A stretch of 30,288 nt of DNA from an uncultured Bacteroidales bacterium (lineage in GTDB: Bacteria > Bacteroidota > Bacteroidia > Bacteroidales > WCHB1-69): positions 1 through 30,288 of the forward strand of contig CALDIA010000138.1 in NCBI GenBank assembly GCA_937901455.1, written 5' to 3'. Each line of letters begins with the position of its first letter. Position 1 is the stretch's first letter. The notes under the pieces are model-generated. The model was not told where the DNA came from and did not search any database. It saw only the letters and a list, made by a program, of their open reading frames with translations. Positions 1 to 5,993 of this stretch are shown in pieces. The position numbers and the translations under genes were made by a program.

Positions 1-686
1 CCGTTAATCATGCGGATGGCTCGCTCACACTCGGCAATCTGTCCGTGTGTGTCGCAGCCGAAACGGATGCGTCGGTCTATCCACTTGACTTGTGCCAGCA
101 GTCGGGCGAAGCGGTCATCCACCAGCCGGGCATCGAGTGCCTGGTTAAAATCCACACGGTAGCCGCGCTCGATGATTTTCTCCAACTGACTGATGGCATA
201 GTCGCCTGCCGCGAGGATGTTGTTGTCCATGAGCACCAACTTCGTGCGGTCTTCAATCGCTATCTCGTCACAGTCCATGTAGGGGCGAATCCTGCCCTCC
301 TTGCGAGGCACGACGCACCACGGACATTTGTTCGGACAGCCACGGGTGAGGAATCCGTAGGCCGTGTCGCTTGGGATGTTGGGGTAGATGGAGTAATCCG
401 GTTGCAGTCGGTCAATCTCGTCGGGCAGTTGGCTGTGGATGTCGTAGCCTGTGCCACCATGGACGATGCGGTCGGCATCGTAATAGGTGAGGTCGTCGGG
501 TGAGAAATTGAACACCTTTGACATATACACCACGTCGTAGTGCAGGAACGGCACAGCCCACTCCACCTCGTCGCCTTGCTGCCTGTGCCAGCGGGCAATC
601 TTGCACAGCGCAAGGTTCGGGTAAACCGTTGCGCCCCATTTCTTCTTCTTGGCGTGTCCGTCGATGTCAACAAGTCCGATTTTCAT
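1..686 (-). CDS. Radical SAM protein, partial (C-terminus beyond left edge)
   Basis: Reading the minus strand from the ATG at 684-686 gives 228 codons open to the window edge, beginning MKIGLVDIDGHAKKKKWGA. At about residue 116 it has C-P-N-K-C-P-W-C, the CxxxCxxC motif that binds the 4Fe-4S cluster in radical SAM enzymes, preceded by RG as usual. The first ~110 residues (LVDIDGH, YDVVYMSKVF, GGTGYD) resemble the B12-binding-like N-terminal region seen in many radical SAM proteins of the Elp3/MiaB-like supergroup. The substrate cannot be told from the sequence. It is the most distal visible gene of the phage-like minus-strand operon and follows the PAPS-reductase-like gene after a 31-base gap containing a 9-base tandem repeat. 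Start choice: first ATG, in a codon context that matches the motif frame. The motif is certain; the role is unknown. Confidence 0.85.
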   Translation of the reverse strand, partial: MKIGLVDIDGHAKKKKWGATVYPNLALCKIARWHRQQGDEVEWAVPFLHYDVVYMSKVFNFSPDDLTYYDADRIVHGGTGYDIHSQLPDEIDRLQPDYSIYPNIPSDTAYGFLTRGCPNKCPWCVVPRKEGRIRPYMDCDEIAIEDRTKLVLMDNNILAAGDYAISQLEKIIERGYRVDFNQALDARLVDDRFARLLAQVKWIDRRIRFGCDTHGQIAECERAIRMIN

Positions 687-691
687 TTCTC

Positions 692-718
692 ACACAGATT
701 ACACAGATAACACAGATT
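692..718. repeat. Three tandem copies of a 9-base unit (ACACAGATT)
   Basis: ACACAGATT, ACACAGATA and ACACAGATT follow each other directly at 692-700, 701-709 and 710-718, then a partial CACAG. The array lies between the radical SAM and PAPS-reductase-like genes and touches the stop codon of the latter (718-720). Similar ACACAGATT runs are, to my knowledge, frequent in intergenic DNA of Bacteroidetes; no function is assigned. Confidence 0.8.
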
Positions 719-1602
719 CACAGCTTGATGCCGAAATATTCCTCCAAAAACTCTTTGTAATTGGGGGGGGGTATGAGTGTATATCCGCTATTTAAGTCTT
801 TCCACTCTTGTTGCTTATCACAATAAAACAAGTCGTGTACTATCTGAGCATAAACATCCTCGTGTTTTTTTACGGCGCAACTATCTGGATGCGAGTTTCG
901 GAAAATCTTCCCATATCTCGCATACGCTTTTATCATATTCGGGTAACGCTTAAATTCCTCAATTCTTCTGCGTTTCGACATTAACGGACAACATAGGCAT
1001 CCTAATCTTCGTTCAACGTGAAACAACCCTTTTTCATCGTAATATACAGGAGCACATTTGATTCCCCTGTCTTTAATAAATTGCTCCACGTCATCGTTAG
1101 TCCAATCTAATATAGGAAAATATTGACGCACTTTCTCGTCTTTGCTATATACTCTGCATTGTTCGGGTTCTTTGTATAATTTGGCTCGTTTCTTACTTTC
1201 TTCTTTCCTTACCCCAACGATGGCATAGTCCAACACTTTGTACTCTTTTAGATACTTACAACAAAACCTTCTAAAACGGGTTGGAAAACCAAACTTAGAA
1301 ATAATGTCAAAAAAAGACATTCGTGAACGCAAAATTTCTGCTCCCATTACTTTTGCGTGCTTAATCGTACCAGGCGGGTCTATCGTCGTGTTCTTATATA
1401 TTGCCCTATAAGGCACACCCGACATCTTCGTCAACTCCAAGATAACATCAGAGTCCTTCCCTCCACTGTAAGCCACCTCTATCTCTGGACAACCGTTCTC
1501 AGCAGCAATCTTACTTGCAGACTGAATAAGTTTTATCGCAAAATCTATTTTCTTTTGTAATTGCTTTGTTATCATATTTGGTAAAACATTAAAATTTGCC
1601 AT
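718..1602 (-). CDS. PAPS-reductase-family (adenine nucleotide alpha-hydrolase) protein
   Basis: 294 residues. VAYSGGKDSDV at about residues 43-53 is the SGGKDS pyrophosphate-binding P-loop of the PAPS reductase/ATP-sulfurylase-like fold. Two cysteine pairs follow, in RRFCCKYLKEY (~111-121) and RLGCLCCPLMS (~200-210). Paired cysteines are also found in DndC-like and phage members of this family, where they may bind a metal or Fe-S cluster. Known members activate a substrate by adenylation or reduce PAPS; phage members are mostly uncharacterised. Its neighbours are a radical SAM gene downstream and small phage-type genes upstream, so nucleotide or DNA modification is a more likely job than sulfate assimilation, but that is inference. 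An internal ATG (MITKQLQ, residue 10) is an alternative start. The codons for I-P-P-P-N near the end contain a run of nine C on the coding strand, a slippage-prone tract. Confidence 0.85.
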   Translation of the reverse strand: MANFNVLPNMITKQLQKKIDFAIKLIQSASKIAAENGCPEIEVAYSGGKDSDVILELTKMSGVPYRAIYKNTTIDPPGTIKHAKVMGAEILRSRMSFFDIISKFGFPTRFRRFCCKYLKEYKVLDYAIVGVRKEESKKRAKLYKEPEQCRVYSKDEKVRQYFPILDWTNDDVEQFIKDRGIKCAPVYYDEKGLFHVERRLGCLCCPLMSKRRRIEEFKRYPNMIKAYARYGKIFRNSHPDSCAVKKHEDVYAQIVHDLFYCDKQQEWKDLNSGYTLIPPPNYKEFLEEYFGIKL

Positions 1603-1690
1603 TTATTTGCGCTGTGTTCGGTTTTCTCCTTCAAGGTTGACACTTGTACCGCCCAAACAATTTCAAGCGTTTCTGCGCCAAATTATTCAA

Positions 1691-1915
1691 TCATTCTACT
1701 TCCAGCGGCTCGAACGTCTTTAGCAAGTCAGCCAAAACGTCTGCTTTGCCGATATAGTAAGGCAATTTGAAAGTATCAGTGCCATTCAGCCACATATCAT
1801 AGAATTTGCTGTGTTTGCCGACAAGTTCCACGTAGTGACTTCTCCACTCTTCAAGTTCTGACTTGGCAATCCATATACCGTCGTTCTCGATTTTATAGTT
1901 CCCTCGCAGTGTCAT
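1691..1915 (-). CDS. Small hypothetical protein (74 aa)
   Basis: A 74-residue protein starting MTLRGNYKIENDGIWIAKSE and ending in acidic LKTFEPLEVE. It has no signal peptide, membrane segment or recognised motif. Its ATG overlaps the TGA of the upstream frame (ATGA at 1912-1915), the usual sign of translational coupling in phage operons, and this is the main reason to believe it is real. Function unknown. Confidence 0.55.
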   Translation of the reverse strand: MTLRGNYKIENDGIWIAKSELEEWRSHYVELVGKHSKFYDMWLNGTDTFKLPYYIGKADVLADLLKTFEPLEVE

Positions 1916-2060
1916 AATTTCGCTATTTCGTTGTCAATCTTATCATTAGGCATTTTGTTGTTCCACTTCTTAATACAATATGATATGCCATCACAGTATT
2001 GTCGGGAATTTGTTTCATTCCTTGCAAACAATCTATGCAATAAATTTTGTCTAACTCCAT
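1912..2060 (-). pseudogene. Remnant of a DNA methyltransferase gene
   Basis: The ATG at 2058-2060 opens MELDKIYCIDCLQGMKQIPD, which matches the typical N-terminus of phage and restriction DNA methyltransferases of the N6-adenine/N4-cytosine class (pattern M-L-x-K-I-Y-x-x-D-C-L-x-G-M-K-x-I-P-D-x-S). In those enzymes the next residues lead into the catalytic TDPPY-type motif. Here the similarity stops and the frame ends at 1923, 45 codons in total. The -1/+1 frame over the same stretch (ending in KMPNDKIDNEIAKL) has its stop at 1912, overlapping the next gene's start as ATGA, so the original C-terminus may be in that other frame. Best read as an internal deletion plus frame change that left both ends of the gene. 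No catalytic motif remains, so it cannot be active. Confidence 0.5.
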
Positions 2061-2173
2061 CTTTCTCAAATAGAATGCCCAAATCAAGCGGGGTAGTGCG
2101 AGTACCACTTACTTGAAAGGGGCAATAAAAGGGTACGAAAAAGTTTTCAAATAACAAAATATCTTAACATAAT

Positions 2174-2527
2174 TTAAGGTTTTTCTTTTTCTCTAAGTTC
2201 TTCGCCGTACAATATGGCACTAACTTTGCTATATATGCCCACGTGACGCAACTTATCCACCTTTTCAAAGTCACCTGCATCAAAGCACTTGCCGTAGCAC
2301 TTACCCAATATCTTCGGCACATCAGTTCTTGCTATGCGCTCATCATCAATACAGCGGGCAAGCAAACGGCAGTCTTCTTCCGTACCCTTACATCGCCCTT
2401 GTCGGTTGGCTTCTACGGTTTCATCAATGAAAGGTGCAAGACCATAACGTGCTGCTATATCACGCAGCCGAAGAAGATAGTTACGGCATAAGGTTTGAAG
2501 TTTTTTATCACGTACTATGCTTGACAT
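2174..2527 (-). CDS. Hypothetical protein (117 aa)
   Basis: A 117-residue soluble protein, charged and probably helical (MSSIVRDKKLQTLCRNYLLRL at the start, KEKP at the end), with several cysteines (CRN, GRCKGTEEDC, CYGKCF). No family recognised. It overlaps the 3' end of the upstream gene by 13 bases, as expected for a packed phage operon. Its ATG is at 2525-2527. It could be a small nucleic-acid-interacting protein, but nothing in the sequence proves it. Confidence 0.65.
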   Translation of the reverse strand: MSSIVRDKKLQTLCRNYLLRLRDIAARYGLAPFIDETVEANRQGRCKGTEEDCRLLARCIDDERIARTDVPKILGKCYGKCFDAGDFEKVDKLRHVGIYSKVSAILYGEELREKEKP

Positions 2528-2799
2528 ACTTCCACTTGAATAACTTTATGTTCACGCCTACAAAGCGTTTTCATTACTACCCTGCCCACCTCATTGTACA
2601 CATAGTCAAGAACTGGGAAACACACCGTAACATCGTAAGTCTTCTTGTCATTGTGCGCAATGTCAGATTCAAGGACACGCTTCACCGTGTCTGTCATTAT
2701 ATGCCTACGCTCTTCTTCACTTGTCCCATCATAACCGTCTTTCCTAAAGACACCAAAAACACATTTCTTAGGCAGCGGTTTGTTTGTTACTTTGTTCAC
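2515..2799 (-). CDS. Hypothetical protein (94 aa), GTG start
   Basis: 94 residues, MNKVTNKPLPKKCVFGVFRK to EHKVIQVEVCQA. The start is GTG at 2797-2799, overlapping the TGA of the upstream gene as GTGA (4-base overlap), which supports this start and translational coupling. No signal peptide or membrane segment. The pattern VFRKDGYDGTSEEERRHIMTD may be a small alpha/beta domain, but no family is recognised. It sits in the middle of the minus-strand phage-like operon. Confidence 0.6.
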   Translation of the reverse strand: MNKVTNKPLPKKCVFGVFRKDGYDGTSEEERRHIMTDTVKRVLESDIAHNDKKTYDVTVCFPVLDYVYNEVGRVVMKTLCRREHKVIQVEVCQA

Positions 2800-3296
2800 A
2801 ACTGTTCCTCCTTTTCTTTCTTTCCCCTTAAACTTAATTTCCTCCTATCATCACTTTTTATTTTACTTATTATCGCTAAAGGTTCTGTTCCCATACTTGA
2901 TGTCGGATTCTCGGAGTCAACGGTGGCAATTGACGTGTCACCTCTGTCTTTATAGAATTGGTGGCGGAGTACACGATGGATGTCAAAGAGAATGTCTGCC
3001 GTATCATCATAGTGGATTCCGTACAAGGCATTGGCTTCACATCCCCAGAACCTCTTCTTGATGTTCTTGCAAATCGCCTCCGCTTCGTGACGCATGTTGT
3101 GCCAGCCGCCATCCCAAGAATCGTCCATCATCTTGCCCGTGGCTTCCTTACAGCGTTTCTCCCATGCCCCTTCCATGAACTCCCGGTAAGTCCAATCCTG
3201 CCCCTCAATGATGCGTGAAAGCCTATCACAAGCATAGGATAATAACTTTGCCTGCCTTTCAGTCAGTTGCAGGTTGTAAATATGTTCTTGTGCCAT
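2796..3296 (-). CDS. Conserved phage-type hypothetical protein (166 aa)
   Basis: Starting at the ATG at 3294-3296 (MAQEHIYNLQLTERQAKLLS) the protein has 166 residues. The frame can be extended upstream to 3368, but that extension (MRRAAVYAERPL...) looks non-coding, and the internal ATG follows an A-rich stretch as is usual in Bacteroidetes. The sequence is rich in Trp, His and Cys (GQDWTYREFMEGAWEKRC, DSWDGGWHNMRHEAE, YGIHYDDTADILFDIHRVLRHQ). I associate this pattern with small proteins of Bacteroides phages and mobile elements but know no function. The His/Asp-rich C-terminal half could bind a metal. It is followed by the next gene with a 4-base overlap. Confidence 0.7.
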   Translation of the reverse strand: MAQEHIYNLQLTERQAKLLSYACDRLSRIIEGQDWTYREFMEGAWEKRCKEATGKMMDDSWDGGWHNMRHEAEAICKNIKKRFWGCEANALYGIHYDDTADILFDIHRVLRHQFYKDRGDTSIATVDSENPTSSMGTEPLAIISKIKSDDRRKLSLRGKKEKEEQL

Positions 3297-3402
3297 AATT
3301 TCATTTCTTTTTTTACCACGTTTTACAATCGGTAGCGGTCTTTCTGCATAGACAGCCGCTCTCCGCATAGATTATGTCACACGTAAAAACACTGCGACGT
3401 AT

Positions 3403-3765
3403 CTAAAAAGGCACAACATTATAACTATTGTTGTTTGTCTGGGTAGGCGGTGCTACGGTTACTTGCCGTACAGGTGTCTGTGCATTAGCGGCACTTACGG
3501 CAGAAATCTTCCAACACGTGCATTCCGTGTACCAACGCCCATTGTATTCACGGCTCGCTACATCAAAAGATACCTCGTATGTCCCACCCACAACGATATT
3601 AGCACCCGCCCAAGTCTCACCAAAGGCATAGAAGCAAATCCTCTTTTCAAAACGCTCATTAGTCGTCACACCTACAAAGCCGTACTTGCGCACCTCACTA
3701 CCATCCTTGCGCGAGGTAAAACACTGCTCCGTCAAAATCCTCTCTACTCTAACCGTTAATTCCAT
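3403..3765 (-). CDS. DUF3127 protein (single-strand-binding OB-fold-like)
   Basis: The ATG at 3763-3765 gives a 120-residue protein, MELTVRVERILTEQCFTSRK onward. The central part (KYGFVGVTTNERFEKRICFYAFGE, IVVGGTYEVSFDVASREYNG followed by RWYTECTCWKI) matches DUF3127, a Bacteroidetes family with an OB-fold that resembles single-stranded DNA-binding proteins. S-R-E-Y/F-N-G-R-W-Y-T is its hallmark. The last ~35 residues (AANAQTPVRQVTVAPPTQTN) form a flexible Gln/Asn/Pro-rich tail, as in SSB proteins. In phages such genes usually belong to the replication/recombination module. An upstream in-frame extension to 3840 overlaps the previous gene and is unlikely. The family call is good; the ssDNA-binding role is inferred. 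Confidence 0.8.
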   Translation of the reverse strand: MELTVRVERILTEQCFTSRKDGSEVRKYGFVGVTTNERFEKRICFYAFGETWAGANIVVGGTYEVSFDVASREYNGRWYTECTCWKISAVSAANAQTPVRQVTVAPPTQTNNNSYNVVPF

Positions 3766-3781
3766 AAATTCTTTTTGTTGG

Positions 3782-4075
3782 TTAATAATTCTTATACTTA
3801 TTCGTATCGGGCAATTCCTGTGCTTCCGATTTATCACCACTACCCTTGCTTTGTATGTATGTAATATAGACCGCTAAGCACTTAGACAGCTTCAAGAGAA
3901 ATTCTGACGCAGACATTTCACCACCGGTAATGTCTTGAACAGCTCCACTAATCACACACACAACACGCCCAAGAATTTCTGCTAAATCTTGCGCATCTAC
4001 ATCATATTTATCAATGGCGTTATCTAAGACCGCTAACACCTTCTTCACTGCAACATCAATATCCTTGCCCCCCAT
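3782..4075 (-). CDS. Hypothetical protein (97 aa)
   Basis: 97 residues, MGGKDIDVAVKKVLAVLDNA to DTNKYKNY. Largely helical with a hydrophobic central part (LAEILGRVVCVISGAVQDI, LLKLSKCLAVYITYIQSKG) but no clear membrane anchor or signal peptide. It follows the upstream gene by 3 bases and is followed by the DUF3127 gene after 16 bases, so it is co-transcribed with it. No family recognised. Confidence 0.6.
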   Translation of the reverse strand: MGGKDIDVAVKKVLAVLDNAIDKYDVDAQDLAEILGRVVCVISGAVQDITGGEMSASEFLLKLSKCLAVYITYIQSKGSGDKSEAQELPDTNKYKNY

Positions 4076-4078
4076 AGA

Positions 4079-4627
4079 CTACTCCTTGGAGACATCATAC
4101 TCGGTGCGCATGACAACACTACGCGCCTTGTTCAAAAGCATCTTGTACATATCATCACACTTGTCCGAAAAGACCATACCCCTCATGTAAGAACCCTCTT
4201 CACGAAAATACTTAATCTTTTCCTTCGCCATCTGCGCTAACGCACCGAACTCTTCAAAAGCCTCAATACTCGCCCCCTTGTCATACTTATGCACAATGTC
4301 ATTAGCATCCATAGAGGCACTTTCAATGATGTCACAGCACATGAACATCGCAACAACAAGTGAAGACAACTTATAGCGGTCTTCATCCGACAAAGGCATC
4401 TTGTTTACATCTATAGCCTCAACCTCTTCTTTCGTCGCCTCCATGTATTCTACAAGGAAACGGTCAAACAAACCGTTAATCTCAGCACCCAAACCCACAG
4501 CACGGGCATAAAAGTGCTGTGCCATCAGTTCACGCTGACGTACACGCATCTTAACAATACGACGGTCATTTTCAAACTTTTCACGCAACCTATCTACTAA
4601 GTCGCGAGGAAGCTTATCCAAATCCAT
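4079..4627 (-). CDS. Hypothetical protein (182 aa), first gene of the phage-like operon
   Basis: 182 residues, strongly charged and probably all-helical (MDLDKLPRDLVDRLREKFEN, RIVKMRVRQRELMAQHFYAR, KMLLNKARSVVMRTEYDVSK). No signal peptide, cysteine cluster or known catalytic motif. It is the first protein gene after the long untranslated leader that carries the tRNA-like domains; its ATG is about 40 bases after the end of the second tRNA-like domain. The next gene follows after 3 bases. Function unknown; a nucleic-acid-binding or structural phage protein would fit but is not shown. Confidence 0.65.
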   Translation of the reverse strand: MDLDKLPRDLVDRLREKFENDRRIVKMRVRQRELMAQHFYARAVGLGAEINGLFDRFLVEYMEATKEEVEAIDVNKMPLSDEDRYKLSSLVVAMFMCCDIIESASMDANDIVHKYDKGASIEAFEEFGALAQMAKEKIKYFREEGSYMRGMVFSDKCDDMYKMLLNKARSVVMRTEYDVSKE

Positions 4628-4665
4628 AGTCTTTTGTTCGTTACTTCGTTCGTAAATATACGGTG

Positions 4666-4747
4666 CGGGAGCCTACGGAGTCGAACCGTAGTTTTTTGTA
4701 TGTGCATCACACACAAGACACCTATCCGCGCGTGTCATAACGCCCCC
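4666..4747 (-). tRNA. tRNA-like domain, anticodon uncertain (GAT possible)
   Basis: On the minus strand a perfect T-arm is present: TACGG-TTCGACT-CCGTA (six pairs if the flanking C-G is counted), followed by acceptor strand GGCTCCC. The 5' side GGGGGC at 4747-4742 pairs with GCTCCC (one G-T), giving a six-pair acceptor stem. GACAC/GTGTC can form a D-stem. TGTGT/ACATA can form an anticodon stem around a 7-base loop with T33 and GAT, which would read isoleucine. Against a normal tRNA: no A14, an 8-base variable region, G at position 32 and no encoded CCA. It lies about 40 bases before the first phage-like protein gene. Either a divergent phage tRNA or a tRNA-mimic part of a larger RNA. Confidence 0.4.
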
Positions 4748-5072
4748 AATTCCGCACGATGTGTGACGCGTGCGGTGATGTCTTTCCATCAGCCAGAACA
4801 TCGAAAGTAGCCCCACTGGGAAACAATGAGATACCTTTGTTGGAAAATAGCATGAGCCGTTACTCAGTCGTCCTCTCTTGCCCGAAGAATCAAACAGTAA
4901 TAGTCTGATGCCGTACGCATTGGTAAATGCACTACATAGAGTGCCAGAACCAACGTGGGGATTTTCACCCCACCCACCCCTCCTTTGGGGGCGCAAATAG
5001 AGTTATTACTAAATAATCAACTAAATCACACATGGGCATCACTGCCCGCTATTCCTGCACCGCTGTGCATTG

Positions 5073-5190
5073 TGGGAACGGCAGGACTCGAACCTGCGAC
5101 ATACGGACAAAACCGCTGCTCTAACCAATAAACGAACGGGGAGACAAAGCAAAAAAACTCCCACAACAACGCACACTGAGCTACGTTCCT
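5073..5190 (-). tRNA. tRNA-like domain with a 47-base D-loop insertion (tRNA-Thr-like remnant)
   Basis: Minus strand: acceptor AGGAACG (5190-5184), TA, D-stem GCTC, AGT, then 47 extra bases (5174-5128), then TGGTTA-GAGC, an anticodon region, T-arm GCAGG-TTCGAGT-CCTGC (5097-5081) and acceptor CGTTCCC (5080-5074) with A73. Removing the insertion restores the textbook GCTCAGT-TGGTTAGAGC D-arm, so the split is precise. Six of seven acceptor pairs form. The anticodon region GCGG-TTTTGT-CCGT is three bases shorter than normal; adding three A would give a threonine TGT anticodon loop. The insertion itself can fold (GGGAG/CTCCC). No CCA is encoded. It is not a conventional functional tRNA; it could be a decayed gene, a gene with an unusual intervening sequence, or a tRNA-mimic domain of the surrounding RNA. 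Confidence 0.45.
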
Positions 5191-5446
5191 GAAAAGAAGA
5201 CACTGCACCAACGCACCACGCACGATTGAACTATTGACTGCTTGAACAACAATGCAAGGCACAATACACACATAGCACAGTGTCTATTCTTCAAAAAAGA
5301 AGGGTGATAGAGGTTGTATGGCACATGCACACACACAAAAAAAACGGTAAACTCGGTCAATCAACAACAAATAACAAATAAAACACATAAAGCATGAAGT
5401 ACACAAAAGCATACACCACCACCACCCAACCCTTCTTTAGTAAATC

Positions 5447-5458
5447 TGTCAAAGAACA
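5447..5458 (-). promoter_or_regulatory. boxA-like antitermination sequence
   Basis: The minus strand reads TGTTCTTTGACA, very close to the boxA consensus TGYTCTTTRAHA of rRNA operons and phage nut sites, where NusB/S10 bind. It lies about 20-30 bases downstream of the predicted transcription start. It also forms half of a TTCTTT/AAAGAA hairpin. A boxA fits transcription through a long untranslated leader, but the match is by eye only. Confidence 0.45.
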
Positions 5459-5477
5459 CCCGGACTTCATTCTAAAT

Positions 5478-5961
5478 CCGATGCAAATGTATAAACTCTA
5501 TTCAAATACACAACAATTAAAACAAATTTTAACACTTTTTAACACTTAAAGCAATATATACTACCTAACTTGACTATATATCAGCATATATAACCACTCT
5601 ATATTACGTATAACTATACACCAGCATAATCAAGTGATAAAGCATTAACAACAGAATATTCTATTAGAATAGTCAATATACACACACACGTACACACATG
5701 CGCGTAAAAACACCAACAAACAACATTTTTAATGACTACACGCAAAGAATACGGCTAAATTTTCGTTTTAAGCCACGAAAAATAACACAGACGTACAACT
5801 TACCACAAAATATGTTTGACGCACTAAAAAGGGCAAAAGAACGCAAAAATAAAGGCGTCTGCAAAATGAACACACATCTATTAAACGCACAAAAAACTTT
5901 TTTATTTTTTTTTTTTTCGAAAAACAGATATTTGCACCACATAAAATTACGCACGCTTACA
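5478..5961. other. A/T- and A/C-rich region without a supported gene
   Basis: The plus strand is rich in A and C, with CA-dinucleotide runs near 5680-5695 and, beyond this region, at 5325-5340. Two related segments, ACTATATATCAGCATATATAA near 5572 and ACTATACACCAGCATAATCAA near 5612, lie about 40 bases apart. A perfect inverted repeat TATTCT-ATT-AGAATA lies near 5660. A run of 13 T lies at 5905-5917. One plus-strand frame (5698-6009) and one minus-strand frame (5736-5954) are open but have no coding character. The region separates the phage-like operon from chromosomal-type genes and could hold a phage origin or attachment site; nothing proves it. Confidence 0.5.
5484..5513 (-). promoter_or_regulatory. 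Bacteroidetes-type promoter for the leader RNA and phage-like operon
   Basis: On the minus strand TTG (5513-5511), 19 bases, then TACATTTG (5491-5484) matches the Bacteroidetes primary sigma consensus TTTG-N19-21-TAnnTTTG. Transcription would start near 5477 and run left through the boxA-like sequence, both tRNA-like domains and the small genes. No other promoter this good was seen for that operon. Confidence 0.6.
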
Positions 5962-5977
5962 CCCCCCCCCCCCCCCC
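5962..5977. repeat. Poly-C homopolymer, 16 bases, upstream of the giant surface-protein promoter
   Basis: Sixteen consecutive C on the plus strand, ending 16 bases before the -33 element of the following gene. Homopolymers of this length are prone to slipped-strand mispairing, and their length in a single assembly may be unreliable. The position suggests either phase-variable promoter activity or an assembly weak point. Confidence 0.85.
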
Positions 5978-5993
5978 TTAAAGGCCTAATTTG

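Larger units (their letters stand above)
4666..5477 (-). ncRNA. Candidate large structured non-coding RNA / stable-RNA leader
   Basis: About 810 bases on the minus strand with no credible protein gene but with dense complementarity. Perfect stems, in plus coordinates, are 4752-4758/4769-4775 (7 pairs), 4776-4780/4787-4791, 4853-4856/4863-4866, 4917-4921/4926-4930, 4929-4933/4940-4944, 4955-4960/4968-4973 and 5034-5038/5043-5047. A long-range 8-pair stem 5198-5205/5278-5285 closes a domain directly before the upstream tRNA-like element. The locus starts after a good promoter and boxA-like sequence and contains two tRNA-like domains. Large phage-associated ornate RNAs such as GOLLD and ROOL are known to lie beside or around tRNAs, and this locus has that size and setting. 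I cannot match their consensus by eye, so class membership is a hypothesis and the ends are approximate. Confidence 0.35.

Noticed and set aside
1..4650. Alternative genetic code in the phage-like genes
   Set aside because: The genes end at ordinary TAA, TAG and TGA stops with coupled starts, and neither tRNA-like element has a suppressor anticodon.
4660..5000. tmRNA (ssrA)
   Set aside because: The 3' T-arm and acceptor look suitable, but there is no ALAA-type tag frame, no matching 5' GGGG-acceptor at the right distance and no 3' CCA.
4720..5070. Group I intron between tRNA halves
   Set aside because: I looked for the conserved P7 pairing (GACTA with TAGTC); only one side is present, and the two tRNA-like elements have separate acceptor and T-arms.
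4673..5271. Two minus-strand open frames of 107 and 81 codons
   Set aside because: They cover the tRNA-like and hairpin-rich region, read through the T-arms, and have no protein features.
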